64,000 bases of DNA from Epiperipatus broadwayi (GCA_028023455.1 JAQFVV010000258.1:920501-984500), one strand, 5' to 3'. Shown: positions 11,256 to 25,620, numbered from the stretch's first letter. Numbers and translations are program-made. Notes: a model not told the origin generated them from the letters alone.

Positions 11256-12639
11256 CTGTATTGTTAAAGCCAATGTAAAAATTATTTAATTATTTGTGGT
11301 TCAATCTTGATGGCAAAAAAAATATTTATTGTATAGTATAAATCCGTTATTTATTTTTCATTACTATCATATCTCCAAAAATTCAGACTATCTAGTTTGT
11401 ATTATTCACTCCCCATTCATACATGTATGTACAAATATATGTACTATGGCATTAGATTCTAGTTTTCATTAAACGTATTATAACATGCCTGCCATTAAAA
11501 AAAACACAATTTTTCTTTTAAACACTTTAATGCAAATATTACTAAGAACTAGAAACATTGGCCCAAAATTATTGGAAATAATGACTCTGTGAACTTGATT
11601 GGCTTTTATGATGAGATTTTGTGCAGTGTATGTAGTGACTATCACAAACATATTCCCTAGAATAAAAATCATGGATGCAATCAAGCTCAAAATAATGGCA
11701 TCCTTTGAAGTATGTTAGCAGTCAAAGCATAAAAGTTAATATTACATGAGTACCAATATGATCAGACAGTTAGTCAGATCATAGATGAGGAAGGCTAATC
11801 TAAATTGCAAAAGCTATTAAACAATAAAATTTCCAAATAACACTAGTTTGAAATGTTCAAGAGACACTGAATTATCTTAAGAATGCATATGAGTACAACT
11901 GTGATTTCTCTGACAATAAATGTATTATTAGTGGTTTGATTGAAAGGAAATATGGAATTCTCTGCTTGGAAAAATAATAAATCTTCATATAGAAATGTAA
12001 AAGCAATACATTCAGCATCTGACAAAAAGACTTAAGAATAATTGATAGATTAATGCTATCAAGAAGATAAATGTTTTCCGAATGCAGTCATTTTATATTT
12101 TTCTTTGATGTACTGAAAATAAAATAAAAATTTATAAAATTATTGTATATCACTCTTTAATATTATTATAATATCATTTTGAATAGATGGAGGGAATATT
12201 GTGGTCATCTTTTAAATAGTAATACAAACTCGAGTATTTTAAATGATATATCTATCTTATCCATTCATTTAAATTTCATAAAAATAACTAATTCCTAATA
12301 AGATTACTGGAGAATTTTTAAAATATAGCAATGACATGCTAATTTTCAAATAATTGGAATTTTCTTAAGAATAAGATGAACCTATGAAATTATGGCACAT
12401 TGTCTGACATATGCCTTTGTTATTCCAATTTATTAAAATAAAAAGAATAGAAGAGATGAAAATAATTATTGTGAAATAGTTTCATCGATCATGGTAAATG
12501 TTCTTTCCAAGAGAAAATTATTTATTCATCTACATTTCAACAATTTTATTGGATAGGCTATTTCCATCCATAGAGAAATAGATGCCACAGAGATTCAGTG
12601 TGGTTTAGAGAATCATAAAATACTAAATAATTTCTTTTA
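11256..12639. other. AT-rich sequence without recognisable gene
   Basis: Minus-strand frames at 11478-11690 and 11843-12025 are about 60-70 codons long and hydrophobic by composition. They resemble no known family. Confidence 0.5.
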
Positions 12640-13760
12640 ACACCCATATTCAAGAAAAATGCTTAAATGAATGAGTTCTATTATATTTATTAATTTAATC
12701 AATGCATTTGCTTCAGTTAATTCAAAGTTTTTGTGGCAAAATTTGAAAGTGATTGTCCACCAAACTTCATTTATTTTATAACAACTTCTATATACTACTG
12801 TTTTATTGTTCATTGAAAAAAAACTAGATATTTGGAATAAAAACTACTATTAAGCATGAATGTGTAGCAACTCCAACTTTAATTTTCATTTTTATTACAG
12901 TGGCCCTAAGAACAGTTTATAGGAAGCTTCATAAAGCAGGTACCAAGACAGGTTTAAATAGAATTTTAATTGGAATCAGTTAAAATTAAAAATGAAAATA
13001 GCATGAATTCTTGGATACTAAATTTAGGATATTCTACAGAATGTTCTTAAGTATTCTGGCTGCAACTTATAAAGATTTTGATTTAATAATTAAAGTTCAA
13101 AAAATAGAAGTTCCCCATCATTTATTCATGGTAAAAAGATGTTTTGCAACTTTTAGCTTTCAAAATATCTTAATTTAAATATATTGGTAGCTTTTTAAAT
13201 AGAGCAGCAGACTTGAAGTTGAGCAGCACAGAATCGAATGTGCTGCCATTACACAAAAAGTTAAAATATATATCATTCTATCATAATAAAATGACTACTT
13301 TAACTAAATTAGATGTATATCAGACTGTTACTATTATGGCAAATGTATTTCTTGGAAGAACTTCATTTAAAGATATTCTGTATGTAAGATTCTAAAAATG
13401 TAATGGTAAGATCATAATTCCAATTTTTTAAATATGACAATACAAAATCTATTATAAACCCCACTTTCATTGGACTAATCAGGTGAAATGAAATGAATGG
13501 TGACAGACTTCCTAAAAAATTATTTTAGGGTGATCTGGGGAAGAAAAGGCTAAATGAGTTTTATAAAGATTAACTCAAAGACATTCAAAAAATATGTAAT
13601 TTTGATTTTTCACTAATACAATTAATAACTATAATTAGGCAAGGTGTTGAAATCTTTCAAAAAAAAAGTTTGCAGCAGAAGAGATTAAAAACTTCACAAA
13701 ATGTCAAATGAAAGGACTAAAAAACCAGAAAGTGATATATGCGGATGTATTTTTATTTTA
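12640..13760 (+). pseudogene. LINE reverse transcriptase and C-terminal relic (Jockey/RTE-like)
   Basis: 12691-12760 reads FINLINAFASVNSKFLW, like the RT A motif (F.D..KAFDSV). About 12870-12960 reads TPTLIFIFITVALRTVYRKL, like the region after the QG motif. About 13220-13340 reads RIECAAITQKV...KMTTLTKLDVYQTVTI, matching the conserved RI.KA...F..L stretch and the TKL.VYQ.V block. 13470-13580 reads GLIR...NGDRLPKKLF.GDLGKKRLNEFYKD, the C-terminal block of LINEs usually written RM...RLPKK...GEL..GKR. The catalytic YADD is not visible. Stops and frameshifts are frequent. Confidence 0.75.
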
Positions 13761-15785
13761 GTTCAAGAATTGATTTGTATATCTGTAATAAAGCTCTAAC
13801 ATTTTATTTTTGAAATATGAATGGTTATACTTGTTCGCGACTGACTACAAATGATGAGGGTAATATGTAACAAACCGGACTGTTATATTGTATAAATTAC
13901 CCTTTTTTATATAATCAGACTTTAATTTTTGTTTATTTTATATTATGTAAATGATTTACAGCAGATGTCAAGGAACTAAAAGCACAAAATTGAAATTTAT
14001 CTGCTTTCAATAGTTGCATTTATAGCAAAATAAAAATCTATACACTAAATAAATAAATTGATACCTAAAAGGGGAGAGGGTTACAGGATGTAGAAATGTT
14101 ATACTAGATTACAACTTCTTGTGACATAAAGCATACGGCTGTTGGATCAATAAACAAAATTATAAATTTAAAAAAAAAAAAAACAGATATATAAATAGAC
14201 AAAAAAATTTCCACCCAAAAATATATTTTGAAAAATTTTAAATCAGTTACACTAAGAGCTTTGATATGTTCCAGATGAAGAGTAATATAACCTCTCCCTA
14301 GGAAGCAGAATAAATAACATTTAAGACTAAAAATAATATCAAAACTTAAGAATTACAAAAATATATTATAAATTCAAAATATCAAACGATTTAAAAATAA
14401 TGATTGTATTTTTTTCAATAAACAACAATGATTTTTTTAAAAAATCAACAACAAAAAAATAAAGTTGAAATGGAATCGGATGGGAATGAAGAATTATTTT
14501 GATAAAAACATACAATCAATAAGCGCATAAAGACATTCATGATATATAAACATCAGATACATTTGTACACGCAGCGATTTTCATTTTTTATAAAGAATGA
14601 TTACCAATATAAGAAATAATTATAAAATGAGTGGTTAATTAAAATATCTCGACTCATTACTATATATATTATAAATTGTTACGGTTAAATTATATAATCA
14701 CAGATGTAAATAAGTTACTATAAAAATATCTAATAAACCCAAACAATGCTCTAAGTTATCTAACTACCACTGCAAAAAATATAAATTAAATATTACAATA
14801 AATTACAGTAAAAACATATATAGAAAAAAAGAATAAAACAATAACTATTAATATATATATTGTGCCCTTTTGTATGGGTCACCATCTAATTTTTGTGCTA
14901 ATCTATTAAAAATTTTAAATTTAAGATATATTTGAATATGTGATGTTAATTTTGCTTTTGGTAATATTTTAAAAGGTTTAATTAAAGCAATCTATGAATA
15001 TTTGATATGTGAAATTGTGCTGATATAGAGAGAGACATTTTAAATGATGATGATTATAATATATAGTTGGGAAAAATGGCCATAATCAATACTGCATTAA
15101 TAGATTTAATAAATAAATATTTAAAGCTAAAGTATTTAAAAAGACAAGTTAAAATTAAATGCATATGTTTATTATTGATAAAATAATATTATAAAAGAAT
15201 ATAAATATTTTAATTATTGTAAGTACTTAAATAAAAGACTAATATTTGATTTTAATAATATTGGATAATTATTTTAAAATCTGTTATAATATCTTATTTA
15301 TTTTAAAAATAAAAATGTTTATTTTAAAATGCAATTGTTAGTTATTTTTAGATTATAACAAGCGTTTCTTGTGTTGTAGAAACAGATGTTAGTTAAATCT
15401 GCACAAGCATGCTTGGAAGTTATCTAATAAAGTTGTACAACTATTTTAGAAATCATGTTATAAAATTTATAAATAATACGTGAGCTATCACGAGATAAAA
15501 TAAAGATAAATCAATGTAGAATATTAAATCTGATTTTTAAAAATATTGCTTTAAAAATATAACGTATAAAATAGACTTAGTTTATTTTAAATAATCTTAT
15601 AAAAGTTAAAATTATAATCAAGTCAGTAAGAATATTTTTAAAAAAATGTTTAATAGATTTAAATAAACGATAAAGATTATTTAGAAATTTGATAATGTAA
15701 TAAATATTAAATATTAAATAAGTCATTATTTATTTTATTTTTGTGTTGTTGGTAAAATATGTAAATAAGCCAGCAAGTTGATTGT
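13761..15785. other. AT-rich sequence without recognisable gene
   Basis: Apart from the shared 34-base segment at 14003-14036, I see only A/T runs and short open frames. Confidence 0.5.
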
Positions 15786-15793
15786 TTAATCTA

Positions 15794-15860
15794 CCAATCA
15801 AATGGGAAGTTTCTTCCGGTATAAAAGCTCAGTTCAATTGTTAGGAGAGGACTCTGTGAT
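15794..15860 (+). promoter_or_regulatory. Isolated CCAAT + TATA promoter-like block
   Basis: CCAAT lies at 15794-15798 and TATAAAAG at 15820-15827, in a locally GC-richer stretch (TTCCGGTATAAAAGCTCAG) unlike its surroundings. A start site would be expected near 15850. No protein frame follows. The arrangement resembles the U3/R junction of an LTR retrotransposon; see the LTR-end-like block at 18190-18270. Confidence 0.4.
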
Positions 15861-15864
15861 TGAT

Positions 15865-18185
15865 TTTTCAAGTTAATTGTGTTATTAAAAATAGCTACGT
15901 AAATTTTGTAGACGCTTTTAAAATCATTTTTCAAAATTATAAAAGTGTCTTGTAAATAAGTTATAAAAGTTTTAAATGATAGACATGCAGTATTAATTTA
16001 ATTTTCCCTATCGATCGTCTCTATATTGAAGCTCAATTTACATGCAAATGGTCATGGGAACATCATATATAGTGAAAATATATCGGAAACTTTATACTAG
16101 AGATATGACAAACGCTGGATTAGTTCGGAAAATTACGAGATGGAGAAAAGTAGTATTTTGGACAGTATATAATTTTAAAAGCTAATTACTAGTGACTATT
16201 AGAAAATAGATATTGTAGAGAATAAAATACTTCTTTATGAAGAAAGTATTTTTGCAAGCTATAAATTTAAAAATATATCTTAAGTAAAGATATTAAAAAT
16301 GAAAGTAGTTTTATAAATACTTGCCTTGTTAAGTCTTTATGTTTAAAAGACTGAATATTGACAATTTTAAAAGGCAAATAAATTGAAAATATAAATTAGC
16401 TAAAAGTCTTAATATAATAAAATTATTATATTGAAATAATTTAAACGCTGGTCGTTTATAAATAAAGAAGCTTATTCTTACCTGGATGTTTTGTTAAGAA
16501 ATGCGCAAGTAATATGTGGATGTCCCAGTCAATTAAAAATAATTAAATGATAATTTTTCATAAACTATAGACTAATTTAAGATAATAATTTTGAATAATA
16601 TTCTAGAAAGAACTAAATCAGGATCCTATAAACTATTTTAATTTTATTTTGTTTTATGGTGGGAAACTTATTTTATTTTAAAAGAACGTTTTCATTTTTC
16701 ATAAACTTTTAAAAAACACATGATGGACCGGAAAACGGAATGAATGTGTACCCAGGATTTAAGAACTATTATGGTTAAAAGAAGACATCGATGGAATTAC
16801 GTAATATGAATTCTGTTTATTTATCTAATATAAAATTTAAATATTATTAATCTATTAAAAATAGGATAGGTACATATCTTTAAATAATAACTAAAAAATA
16901 ATATAATGATTAATTGCATGAGTTTATTTTATAATTAATATAACACAGAATATTTTTAAGAATGATCGTGAGTGTAAATGTAAATTATTTTATGAAGCTG
17001 TAATTCCGAAGATTATTGGAAGATGGACTGTACATGAAATCATTGATGGTAAAAATTGTATAATTATAATAATTTTAATATATTTAATATGTTTTCTTTA
17101 GATCAACCGAATGATATGTTATTGTTGAATGAATGTATGAATATTTTAAAAATACACACACATTATATTGGCAGTAACAGTTTTATTTAAATATGCATAA
17201 TTTGAATTTATGATATAAATATGATACAACATTACATAAGAAGCTTAGAAATAATTATATGATTCTTTCGTAAATAAATTTTAATTTTTATTTTTATTAT
17301 TATTATGTTGGAGTATTAGAATTATATTTGTTATTCATATGTAATTATTTTATTGCAAGATAGGAAGAGATTTTAAAGTCTATATTTTATTTTTATTTTA
17401 TTGGATAAATTAAGTTAAGTTTTATGTAGAAGTTTATATTTGAATTAAAGGCTTACTGAATATAGATGACGTAGTATAAATAGTTTGGATAATTAGTATT
17501 TATTTAAAGTTGAAGGTTATTTTCCGGAAAGTTTAACTAAGTTTTGGAGGATGTTTTGTAGATAGAAAGTTATTAAGAAGGAGTAGAATAACACATAAAG
17601 TAAAGTAATAATTTTACATAGAAAAGAATCATAGAATTTATCTAATATAATACTTTATGAATTTTAAATTGATTAATAATTTAAATATTATTATTTTTAA
17701 CAGTACATATATGTAATGCATATTTGATAAAACATGTAGCATGAATTGTATTAACTGAAATATAAAATTATAATCAGTTATTTGTTATTACATTATAAAG
17801 ATGCATTAGTTTCTATATTATGCTATTAGAGTAATACTAATAGTAGAGTGAACACATACTAGTACATGATGAAATAAGTAACAGTAATACTTAAGTGATG
17901 TAGCAATTTAATTAGTAAAGTTTAATTGTTTACATATGCTACATAAATATTATTTACATAAATTTTTCTGTGTAATAATTGAAATTCACTGATATTTATT
18001 TAAAGTCTAAGTTTTGAAAACATACTTCAATGTTATTAATACAGCATTTTAAGGATGTATAATTACTTATTAGGAGTATGAGTTAATAACAGTGTAAACA
18101 TATTGTATTATTATTTTCTTATTTTTATTTTCTTTGTTTTCATAATTTTGAACTGTAAATATTGTAAATAAATTCTTAGTTGAAG
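15865..18185. other. Very AT-rich sequence, no frame
   Basis: Poor in C, dense in stop codons in all frames, no frame of 60 codons. It may be the body of a long decayed LTR or of a noncoding transcript starting near 15850. I cannot decide from the sequence. Confidence 0.4.
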
Positions 18186-18189
18186 TTAA

Positions 18190-18270
18190 TGTAAATAAAT
18201 TTGTTTAATTTGTTTTAAAAGTGTGTCGAGTTCATTATTTTGCACCACAGCATTTGACAGCAGATAATTT
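18190..18270 (+). promoter_or_regulatory. LTR-end-like block with AATAAA
   Basis: AATAAA at 18194-18199 is followed by GTGTGTCGAGTTCATTATTT, then CACCACA and CATTTGACAGCAGATAATTT. The order polyadenylation signal, TCG-GTTCATTA, ACA end and then TTTGRCRRCAG resembles the 3' end of gypsy-type LTRs and their first internal bases. Only one such end is present and no gag follows, so this is an inference from pattern. Confidence 0.3.
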
Positions 18271-21144
18271 GAAGAAACATAATATTTGCACAATGTGAAT
18301 TTATTAATATTATTTTAGAAATAAATACAATATTTTCTTGATATCATTTTGGTAAGAATTGATTGATAATAACATATAATATTGCAATGGTCATAGAGTA
18401 ATTATAATGCATAATATAAGAGTACAATATGATTTATTGCCACAGACTATTAAATTATAAGATTTTGATCTATTCTAAAATTAAGATACTATATGAAAAT
18501 AAAAGATATACATATGATTATTTATTTATTTAATACTTAATAATATAACAGAAATAGATAAGATTAAGTTATACCCTAAGATTAGTATTGATTATTATTA
18601 TTATTAGAATAAGTTAGGTGTATTTAGGTTTGATATAAAATCCCTTATCATACTTATTTACATGAGTTATCATTACTTTAAGATAATTAGAAGAACCTGA
18701 GATTATTTAATTATATTTTAAAAATTAAAAGTTAAGATTTATTTTTATTATTATTAAAGATAGTTTATTTTATTTAAAAGCCATAAGAATGCTGTAAAGG
18801 TAGTAGTAAGTTAATAAGGAGGTAATAGTATTCTTATGCCATTGAGACAATGTCTTGGGAGATATTGACTCAATGTAAATCTACTTATTGCTTTGTAACT
18901 TTACTTCACAGTCTCATGATTTTATTAAATACTTATTTAATTGTTACAGAATATAGAGCTATATTGATTTTGATAATTGATAATAAATTTAATTAGAATA
19001 TGATATTATAAAAGTAAATTAAAGATAGATATGCAAATTTTAATTAAGCATAATAATTTAATTGAGCTAGACGTATTTCAGACTATATTATATATCGAGA
19101 AGTAAGGGTACAATATATAAGCAAAATACTAATGCAAATTAAATAAAAAATTAGATAACAGAGGTAGAAAATCATCAATCTTACACATTTTGCTTTCTTT
19201 TGTCTTTAAAGCATTTACTTACTGCAGGAAGCTTAAATATTAAATGTAGTATATATTAATTTCTATATACTGTATATTGGGGAGACCACTAAATAAATTA
19301 TTATTTATTTCATATTACAACCATTTGGAATGGATCACAAAAATTCACCTCATACGCATATGGTTGCTTGAAACTATGAATAATCAATTTAATAATTAGA
19401 TATTGAATCTTTTGTATTTCATTATCAATTTTCACCACCAAAATAAAAAAAAACTTTAAAGATTAATAATCATATTTTTTTCTAATATTTTAATGTGCAA
19501 ATATAATTTTTAAAAACATTAATATAACTCTAAGTCGTTAATATATCATTGTGTTTTATTTCCACATAAAATAAGATCTAGTGTATTTAAAAACATAACT
19601 TTAACACCCTTCTTAACAGTGACTGTTGAAATAAATATTTAAAATTTCCCTTTCTTCATTTCAAATTTGTGAGAAAATGGTGATGATTATATTGTCTTCA
19701 TCTTTTATTCTCTAGAGTGCCATGTTTTTCTATGAGAAAATTTAAATTTCTTATGAATATGAAGAAAAGCTCAAATCACGTTAAATTTTTAGACAAAAAA
19801 AATGAATTCTTACAGATTCAAGTATTGATGATTTTTCCTCCCAAATTCTAGCCTTTTCAAAGACAAATGATCATCTAGAAGTTCTGTTGCATCCTTTAGT
19901 TACTATTTGTCTATGAAAAATGGAATAATTCTTTTAGCAGTGAAAAAATGAAGACTGAGTAAGCAATTTGTAACAATGAAAGCTAGCAACATACTAGGCC
20001 CTTCCACTCCCATGATTTCAATAGATGCCATCAAATGTAATGAAAAAAACAGGTGAGTATAAGCAATTTTACAAAATCTCCAGGCCTGAAATTGCCCATT
20101 ATATATTAATATTTGATTCTAGGTTTGCTTTTCTTCATTTACTTTTTGATAAAAAAATTTGCGATAAAATTATTAGTGAAACTAATAAATAAGCCATTAA
20201 AGGAAAAAATGTGGAATTGAAAGAATGTATCAAATTGTGAGCCTCTACATCTATTTAAAAAGTAGGAATTTTTTCTAATCAAGTACACCTGGGTGATATT
20301 CAGGACACAAATATAACTAAATAATTATCGGAAGAAGCTTATTTTAAAAATATAATAAACTGCAATGAGTTTTATAATTTATTATAATGCCAGCATTTCA
20401 ATAATAACAAAAAAAATATTGGATAACAAAATTAAAGACTTGAACCAAAAAAAATAAAAAAGGAAATCTATTACAAACCAATGCAACATAAATTTTAAGG
20501 CTGCATATCAGATAGCATGGTTCAGAAAGGAGATTACTGTTAACTGAAAAGAAATCCATTCATTTCTTTTTGAGGATTTAAAGAAACTAAGCAGAGCAAA
20601 TTCCTAATGTTCAATTTATATGCTCTTGTCATGGCAGTTGTTATTATTAAATGATTATGCATATAGTGTATAAACATGGATGAGCAGCTCACCAATACAC
20701 ATCAGCCAGCATGCCAATTTATTAGCTTGTTATGTCTGATTTTAAGATCAAGAAACAACATAGTTTTCTTCTCACTTACCTAATAGTTCTTAACTGAAAT
20801 GGAATGTTAGCTGACATTTCTTGAAGGTGAATGAAATTTTTTAATTAGATATTTACAATCATCAGACAAAACTAAATTATGCTTCTTATTCTCAGACTAT
20901 AAGTCATCAGCCCTGGCAATGGTTGACAACCAAAAGCAGAGAATGGTAAGAATCCTTTTATTGCAGTCCCAGGCTGCCATTTGATGATGGCTTGTTGTTT
21001 AAGGTATTTACAACTTCATATCACTTTCAAGTGAAGAAAGATTTCATAAATTGAAAGAAGTGTTTGATATTAAATGAAATATTGTAAGATTTTGTATAGT
21101 TAGAAAAAAAGATGAAGTGACAAATTAAAAATGAACATCTACTT
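18271..21144. other. AT-rich to moderately complex sequence, possible LINE scraps
   Basis: Near 19980-20040 the plus strand reads ASNILGPSTPMISIDAIK, similar to the LINE linker motif KAPGPS.IPAE before the RT domain, but only about 20 codons support it. The rest shows no gene. Confidence 0.35.
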
Positions 21145-21455
21145 TACTATAAAGACACAAATATTGGAAGCACAAGTAGAATCAGATTCATTATAAATAA
21201 AATGGGGAAGATCAACTTTGTAGAAATTGATGGTATATCAGACAGAGTGGCAAGATTAATTTTCAAATTAATGAAAAATACTAAATCAGATATTTATTTC
21301 AAGTTTTTGTCATGGTAAATTCTCATTGTCATGAAGTAGTAATGATTTTTATATAAGCTACAAAATGCTTCTGATCAGACCAAATTAACATTTTACAATT
21401 GTTGTGAGAAATTTTAATCCTAGAACTGATAAATGATTGAAAGTACAATATTAAT
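21145..21455 (+). pseudogene. LINE endonuclease fragment
   Basis: A nearly continuous frame from about 21149 reads YKDTNIGSTSRIRFIINK, then FVEIDGISDRVARLIFKLMK, then (after a frameshift and a stop) HEVV...YKLQNASDQTK. This is the stretch in LINE endonucleases with GVGFLLNK, then PVSDRIARLRLR, then E..YEQLQ..IDQTP, just before the GDFNA motif. Neither the first catalytic Glu nor GDFNA is preserved. It is probably the same broad LINE group as 12640-13760, but not contiguous with it. Confidence 0.7.
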
Positions 21456-22479
21456 AATTATATATTTTTATATATGATGAAATTCAGTATATGTTTTATA
21501 CTGAATTAAACTGTCATGATAAATTTATTAGTTTACTATACAAATAAAGAAATTGGCCATATATATATATGAATATATTACAATGGAATGGGGATGGAAA
21601 TGTGTGAAGGTGGGGTGTTAAAAAATCATCATCACCAAATAAAATGTAATTAATTATAAAGTAATTATTTAAATAATGACATGAGCAATATTTCAATCTC
21701 TCTGAGACTTGAGATCTCTCTGAGAGATCAGCCCAGTTAACTCATTAGTCACTACAAGTATAAATTCACCAGCAATATAAATAAGTATAAGTAATACTCA
21801 AGTATAAGTACTCATGAATGATCAATAAGCAAAATAAATCAATAGTCAATCTGGTGTCAAAATGGGTCTACTGTAGACCAGGCAAATTATTTAGCCTTTG
21901 CCAGCTGGGGTCGATTATTTAAACATAATTTGGATGCACAAACTAAGTGCTCATCCATCAGAATATATAACTATAAAACAATAATGCTGGGATATTAAAA
22001 CATGCTGATTATCATCAATACTCTGGCCACTTAGTACCATTAATGTACTGACCAACTATAAACTTAAATTCTAATAGAGACTAAACTAAAGTAATATGTA
22101 GTGCATGGACTTTAAAGAATATACATTTTGTGCCAACCCAGAATTATTCATCATCATCACCACTGGATGCCCATACATTAATAAACAATCTCTTAAATAT
22201 CAGACCATTGTGCACAAATCTAGCTCAGATAACATAAACTCTATAACTGTCACTGTGATCAAGATATGATGCAAAATTAATATTCTAAAACTTGAGAATT
22301 AAGTTCACTGGAAATTTTAACAATGAAATACAAGTTTATTAATAAAAATTTAAAAAAATTACAATAAAGTCTGCAGAATTCGGCTATATGCATGTAAGCC
22401 TTCTGATTTTGGTTAATATAGAAAAATAAAAACTATAACATTGTGATTTATAATACCTCGTAAATGGTTTACATGAAAC
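21456..22479. other. Spacer without recognisable gene
   Basis: Contains short local direct repeats of CAAGTATAAGTA (about 21757-21812) and a stretch near 22130-22190 that weakly recalls the hammerhead repeat on the minus strand, too diverged to call. Confidence 0.4.
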
Positions 22480-22945
22480 ATATATATCAGCTCACAGACA
22501 CTTGGTATAATATACAATGAATATATTTTAATTGACATTTATTAAAATTTTTAAAATGATTAAATTTTACATGTGTTTATTTGACGTCACTGATACATAT
22601 GCACACAGACAATAATTTCTGAACATGTTTGATTTGCGCTAAAATAAAAATACATGATTAAAGTTTACCTACACATATTGATTAATATAAAAACAAAATT
22701 CAATTTATTACATTGTGAATTACATATGTGTTCCAATATATATATACAACACCTATATATATTTGCACATATATGTGTGACATAATTTAAAAATGAATAT
22801 ATTTGAATTATCATAAAATAATACAATAAATAAAATTTACCTATACATGTCTATCTGACATGCATTGGTATTTGCATGCAGATGTGTAGTAACAATTGAT
22901 GAATATATTTCAATCATCATATAAAATACAATAAGTGATTATTAG
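22480..22945. repeat. Degenerate tandem repeat (~270-bp period)
   Basis: The order GAATATATTT, AAAATTTAC, catgtNTATxTGAC, TGCANNCAGAxxxxTA recurs at about 22519-22625 and 22795-22895. Divergence is high and nothing is coded. Confidence 0.35.
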
Positions 22946-23020
22946 TAAGTTTTTCTCTTTACTGATTAGTTTTCTTTTTTAAAAAAAATCAATTTTTGAC
23001 AGTTTATAATAGTCTCAAAA

Positions 23021-23116
23021 CAGGTCACTATGGATTAAAATTTAAAAACATCTTTACATTTAAAATACAGATTCTAAATGTCCCTTTTTTTAAACAAATG
23101 ATTTAAAATAATATTG

Positions 23117-23148
<32 letters not shown>

Positions 23149-23275
23149 CACTATCACAGGTCACTCTTAACTAATTATAACATCTTCAAATTTAAAATAT
23201 AGATTTTAAATGTTTTTTCTTTATCAATAAACAATTTAAAATAATATCATTCTATATACATCTATCTCTTTTAAA
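23021..23275. repeat. Tandem duplication, ~136-bp unit, with CT/AT microsatellite
   Basis: Two units start CAGGTCACT (23021 and 23157). They share CATCTTxxxxTTTAAAATAxAGATT, then AAATGTxxxTT, then a CAATTTAAAATAATAT-like end. The first unit carries a (CT)n(AT)n run at about 23116-23148. Confidence 0.65.
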
Positions 23276-25461
23276 ACATCATTTAATTGAATTATTTAAA
23301 ACAATTCACCAGTTGTACTTTATATAAATACAATGCTGTATATATATCTGTAGTTCTGTGTATATAAACACAACAGGCATATGTATACAAATTTTTCCAC
23401 AAACTGATGGGCTGTCTGGGTACAAGTAATTATCAGGACAGGCATAGTCCAGGTAACTGTTGACATCCAGTAATCTCCCTTCTGTCCAGGGTTGGATACT
23501 TTAGGCAAGCAAACACTTCTAGAACACATTTATGGCTATAATACTGAAAATTGACCCATTTCTCACCAAGAATTCAAACTTCATCATCATAAACTGATAG
23601 CCACTGCTGTATCTACTGTTCTGCCTTCAATTATTTCATGGTCGATCTCTAACTCTGGAAAACCACTACTGCAGTTGGAAAAATTATTCTGACCAACTAA
23701 CTCTTGAAACCAACAAAACTACTCCAATATTTTTATCAACCCTTTTTATATTAGGGTGACAAAAGTACATTAATTAAAAATGTTTTTATTTCTTTAATCT
23801 TTTCAAATCATTTTAATAAAAACTACTTTTGGAATTTTATTGAAGTATAATCTACAAAAATTTTTACTCAAAAGAAAAGATTTCTAAAGTAGATAACGGA
23901 CTTTTACAATTATCAGGAAACATGCTGGTTTTCAATTTCAAAATCAGAATTCAATAAAAATATTTATTTAGACCTTTTTAACTGTTTAATTTATAATATA
24001 ATTTTATTTTAAATCCAAAATTATTTAACCCTTTACTCTGATTTTATTTTAGAAAAATGAAGAAAATATAATACAATTGTTATGTAAAAGTTGCCCTAAT
24101 AGAATTAATTATAAAGTTCCAAAATATAATATATTACTAATATTATTAGATATTTGAAAATAAATTATCAGGTAATCTAATATTTCATAAGGAAAAAAGA
24201 TCACCTTTATAAATAGATGTCTTCTAACAAAAATTTGGATTAGAGTTAAATAATAAAATATTCTGATTTATACAAACAAACTGTTAGGAATAATAATCTG
24301 AAAGTTGTATTATATGTCATTTTAACTGAAATTTTATGTAGAATATTTTAAAAACAAAAATAAATTTTCTATTTTAAAACTTACATATAAAAATTAACAT
24401 TGTAAGAATAAATTTAAAATTAATAACTTTAAAAATGTTTAAATTCTTTATTTTTTATTTTATGATAATGATTATATTTTCTCACTATTATTGTTTTTTA
24501 TGATATATTGATTTCATTGAATATATATTATTTATCTTTTTATGAAGTATTATATTCTTCCTTTCACCTTATATCCTTCTACTGAAATTGATAAAATTAT
24601 AAATAATTAAACAAATCCACTTTTGTTTATCACTGTAATAATGTTTGTTCCATTTAACTTAATCAATCTAACATAATTAACATTTTAGACAACAAATATA
24701 TTTAAAAATATAATGAAATTCCAGATAATAGTATGTAGGGAGTTCATAAAATTAAATACAAAAAAAAACAATAAATTAGTTATATTAAAACTAATTAAGT
24801 TGGTAAATTAAAAAGTTCAATTTACACAAGATTAACCCAACATAAATATAATAAAGTATCACCAATTGAATACATTCAATTGAAACGGGGTATGTAATTG
24901 AAAAGGATGGTATTAAAATAATTCAATGTACAAATAACAAGAGAAATTAAAAATCAAAGAATCCATTTTATAAATAACATTAAACCTATATTAAATAAAG
25001 ATTTTGGTTTTAAAATTATCTTTATATAAATAAATTGAGATAATTTCAAACAATAAAACTGTAATGTAAAATAAGTTATAAAAAATAAAAAAGGGGGGAA
25101 TTACTATAAAAACATAAAAGAAGCCATTTAAAATTCAAATTTGTGGCAGTTGCAAAATTGGATAAGAAGGAGAAGTGTTTTTGATGTTAAAACAGAATTC
25201 AAAAATATTTATAAAAAAACAGTTTATAATAAAAATAATTTATAAGATTAGTTAATAATAATGTTAATAATATTAAATAAAATTAATGCATTAATATTTA
25301 GATTAATAATAGATCATAAGAATAAAGCATTTTAAGTATTTTAAGGTAGCTATATTTTTAATAATTTTTATAATTTGATATTAATTAATATTTAAAAAAT
25401 ATATAAAATAGTAAGGGCTTATTGCTTTTGACTTTTTATGATACTTATATATATATATATA
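23276..25461. other. AT-rich sequence without recognisable gene
   Basis: The minus frame 23320-23529 (69 codons) has no family resemblance that I can see. The remainder is A/T-rich. Confidence 0.5.
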
Positions 25462-25560
25462 TTAGATGGGAATTGAACTCAGACTTTCAAGCTCCCTACA
25501 GCTATGCTATCTATCTTATACAACTAATACACATGACCACATACATGTGAAAAAGATAAA

Positions 25561-25620
25561 GGATCTCCAAATATACATATCTCATGCTGAACCAGCACTC
25601 ATCAGTTGGTTCAGATTCAC
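25561..25620 (-). ncRNA. Hammerhead ribozyme motif, GAAA changed to GAGA
   Basis: Minus strand: CCAA-CTGATGAG-TGCTG-GTT-CAGCA then TGAGA, then ATATGTATAT and TTGGAGATC. CTGATGAG and the stem II pairs are intact and stem I (CCAA/TTGG plus GGATCT-like outer pairs) can form. The A14 position is mutated to G, so little or no cleavage is expected. Confidence 0.5.

Noticed and set aside
20281-20305. Second end of the pogo/Tigger-like element (TACACCTGGGTGAT)
   Set aside because: Only about 10 bases match the TIR and no partner end is present.
22128-22190. Another minus-strand hammerhead copy
   Set aside because: Only GATGATGA...GGxxGGCACAAAATGTATATT resembles the family; there is no proper stem II pairing and no GAAA.
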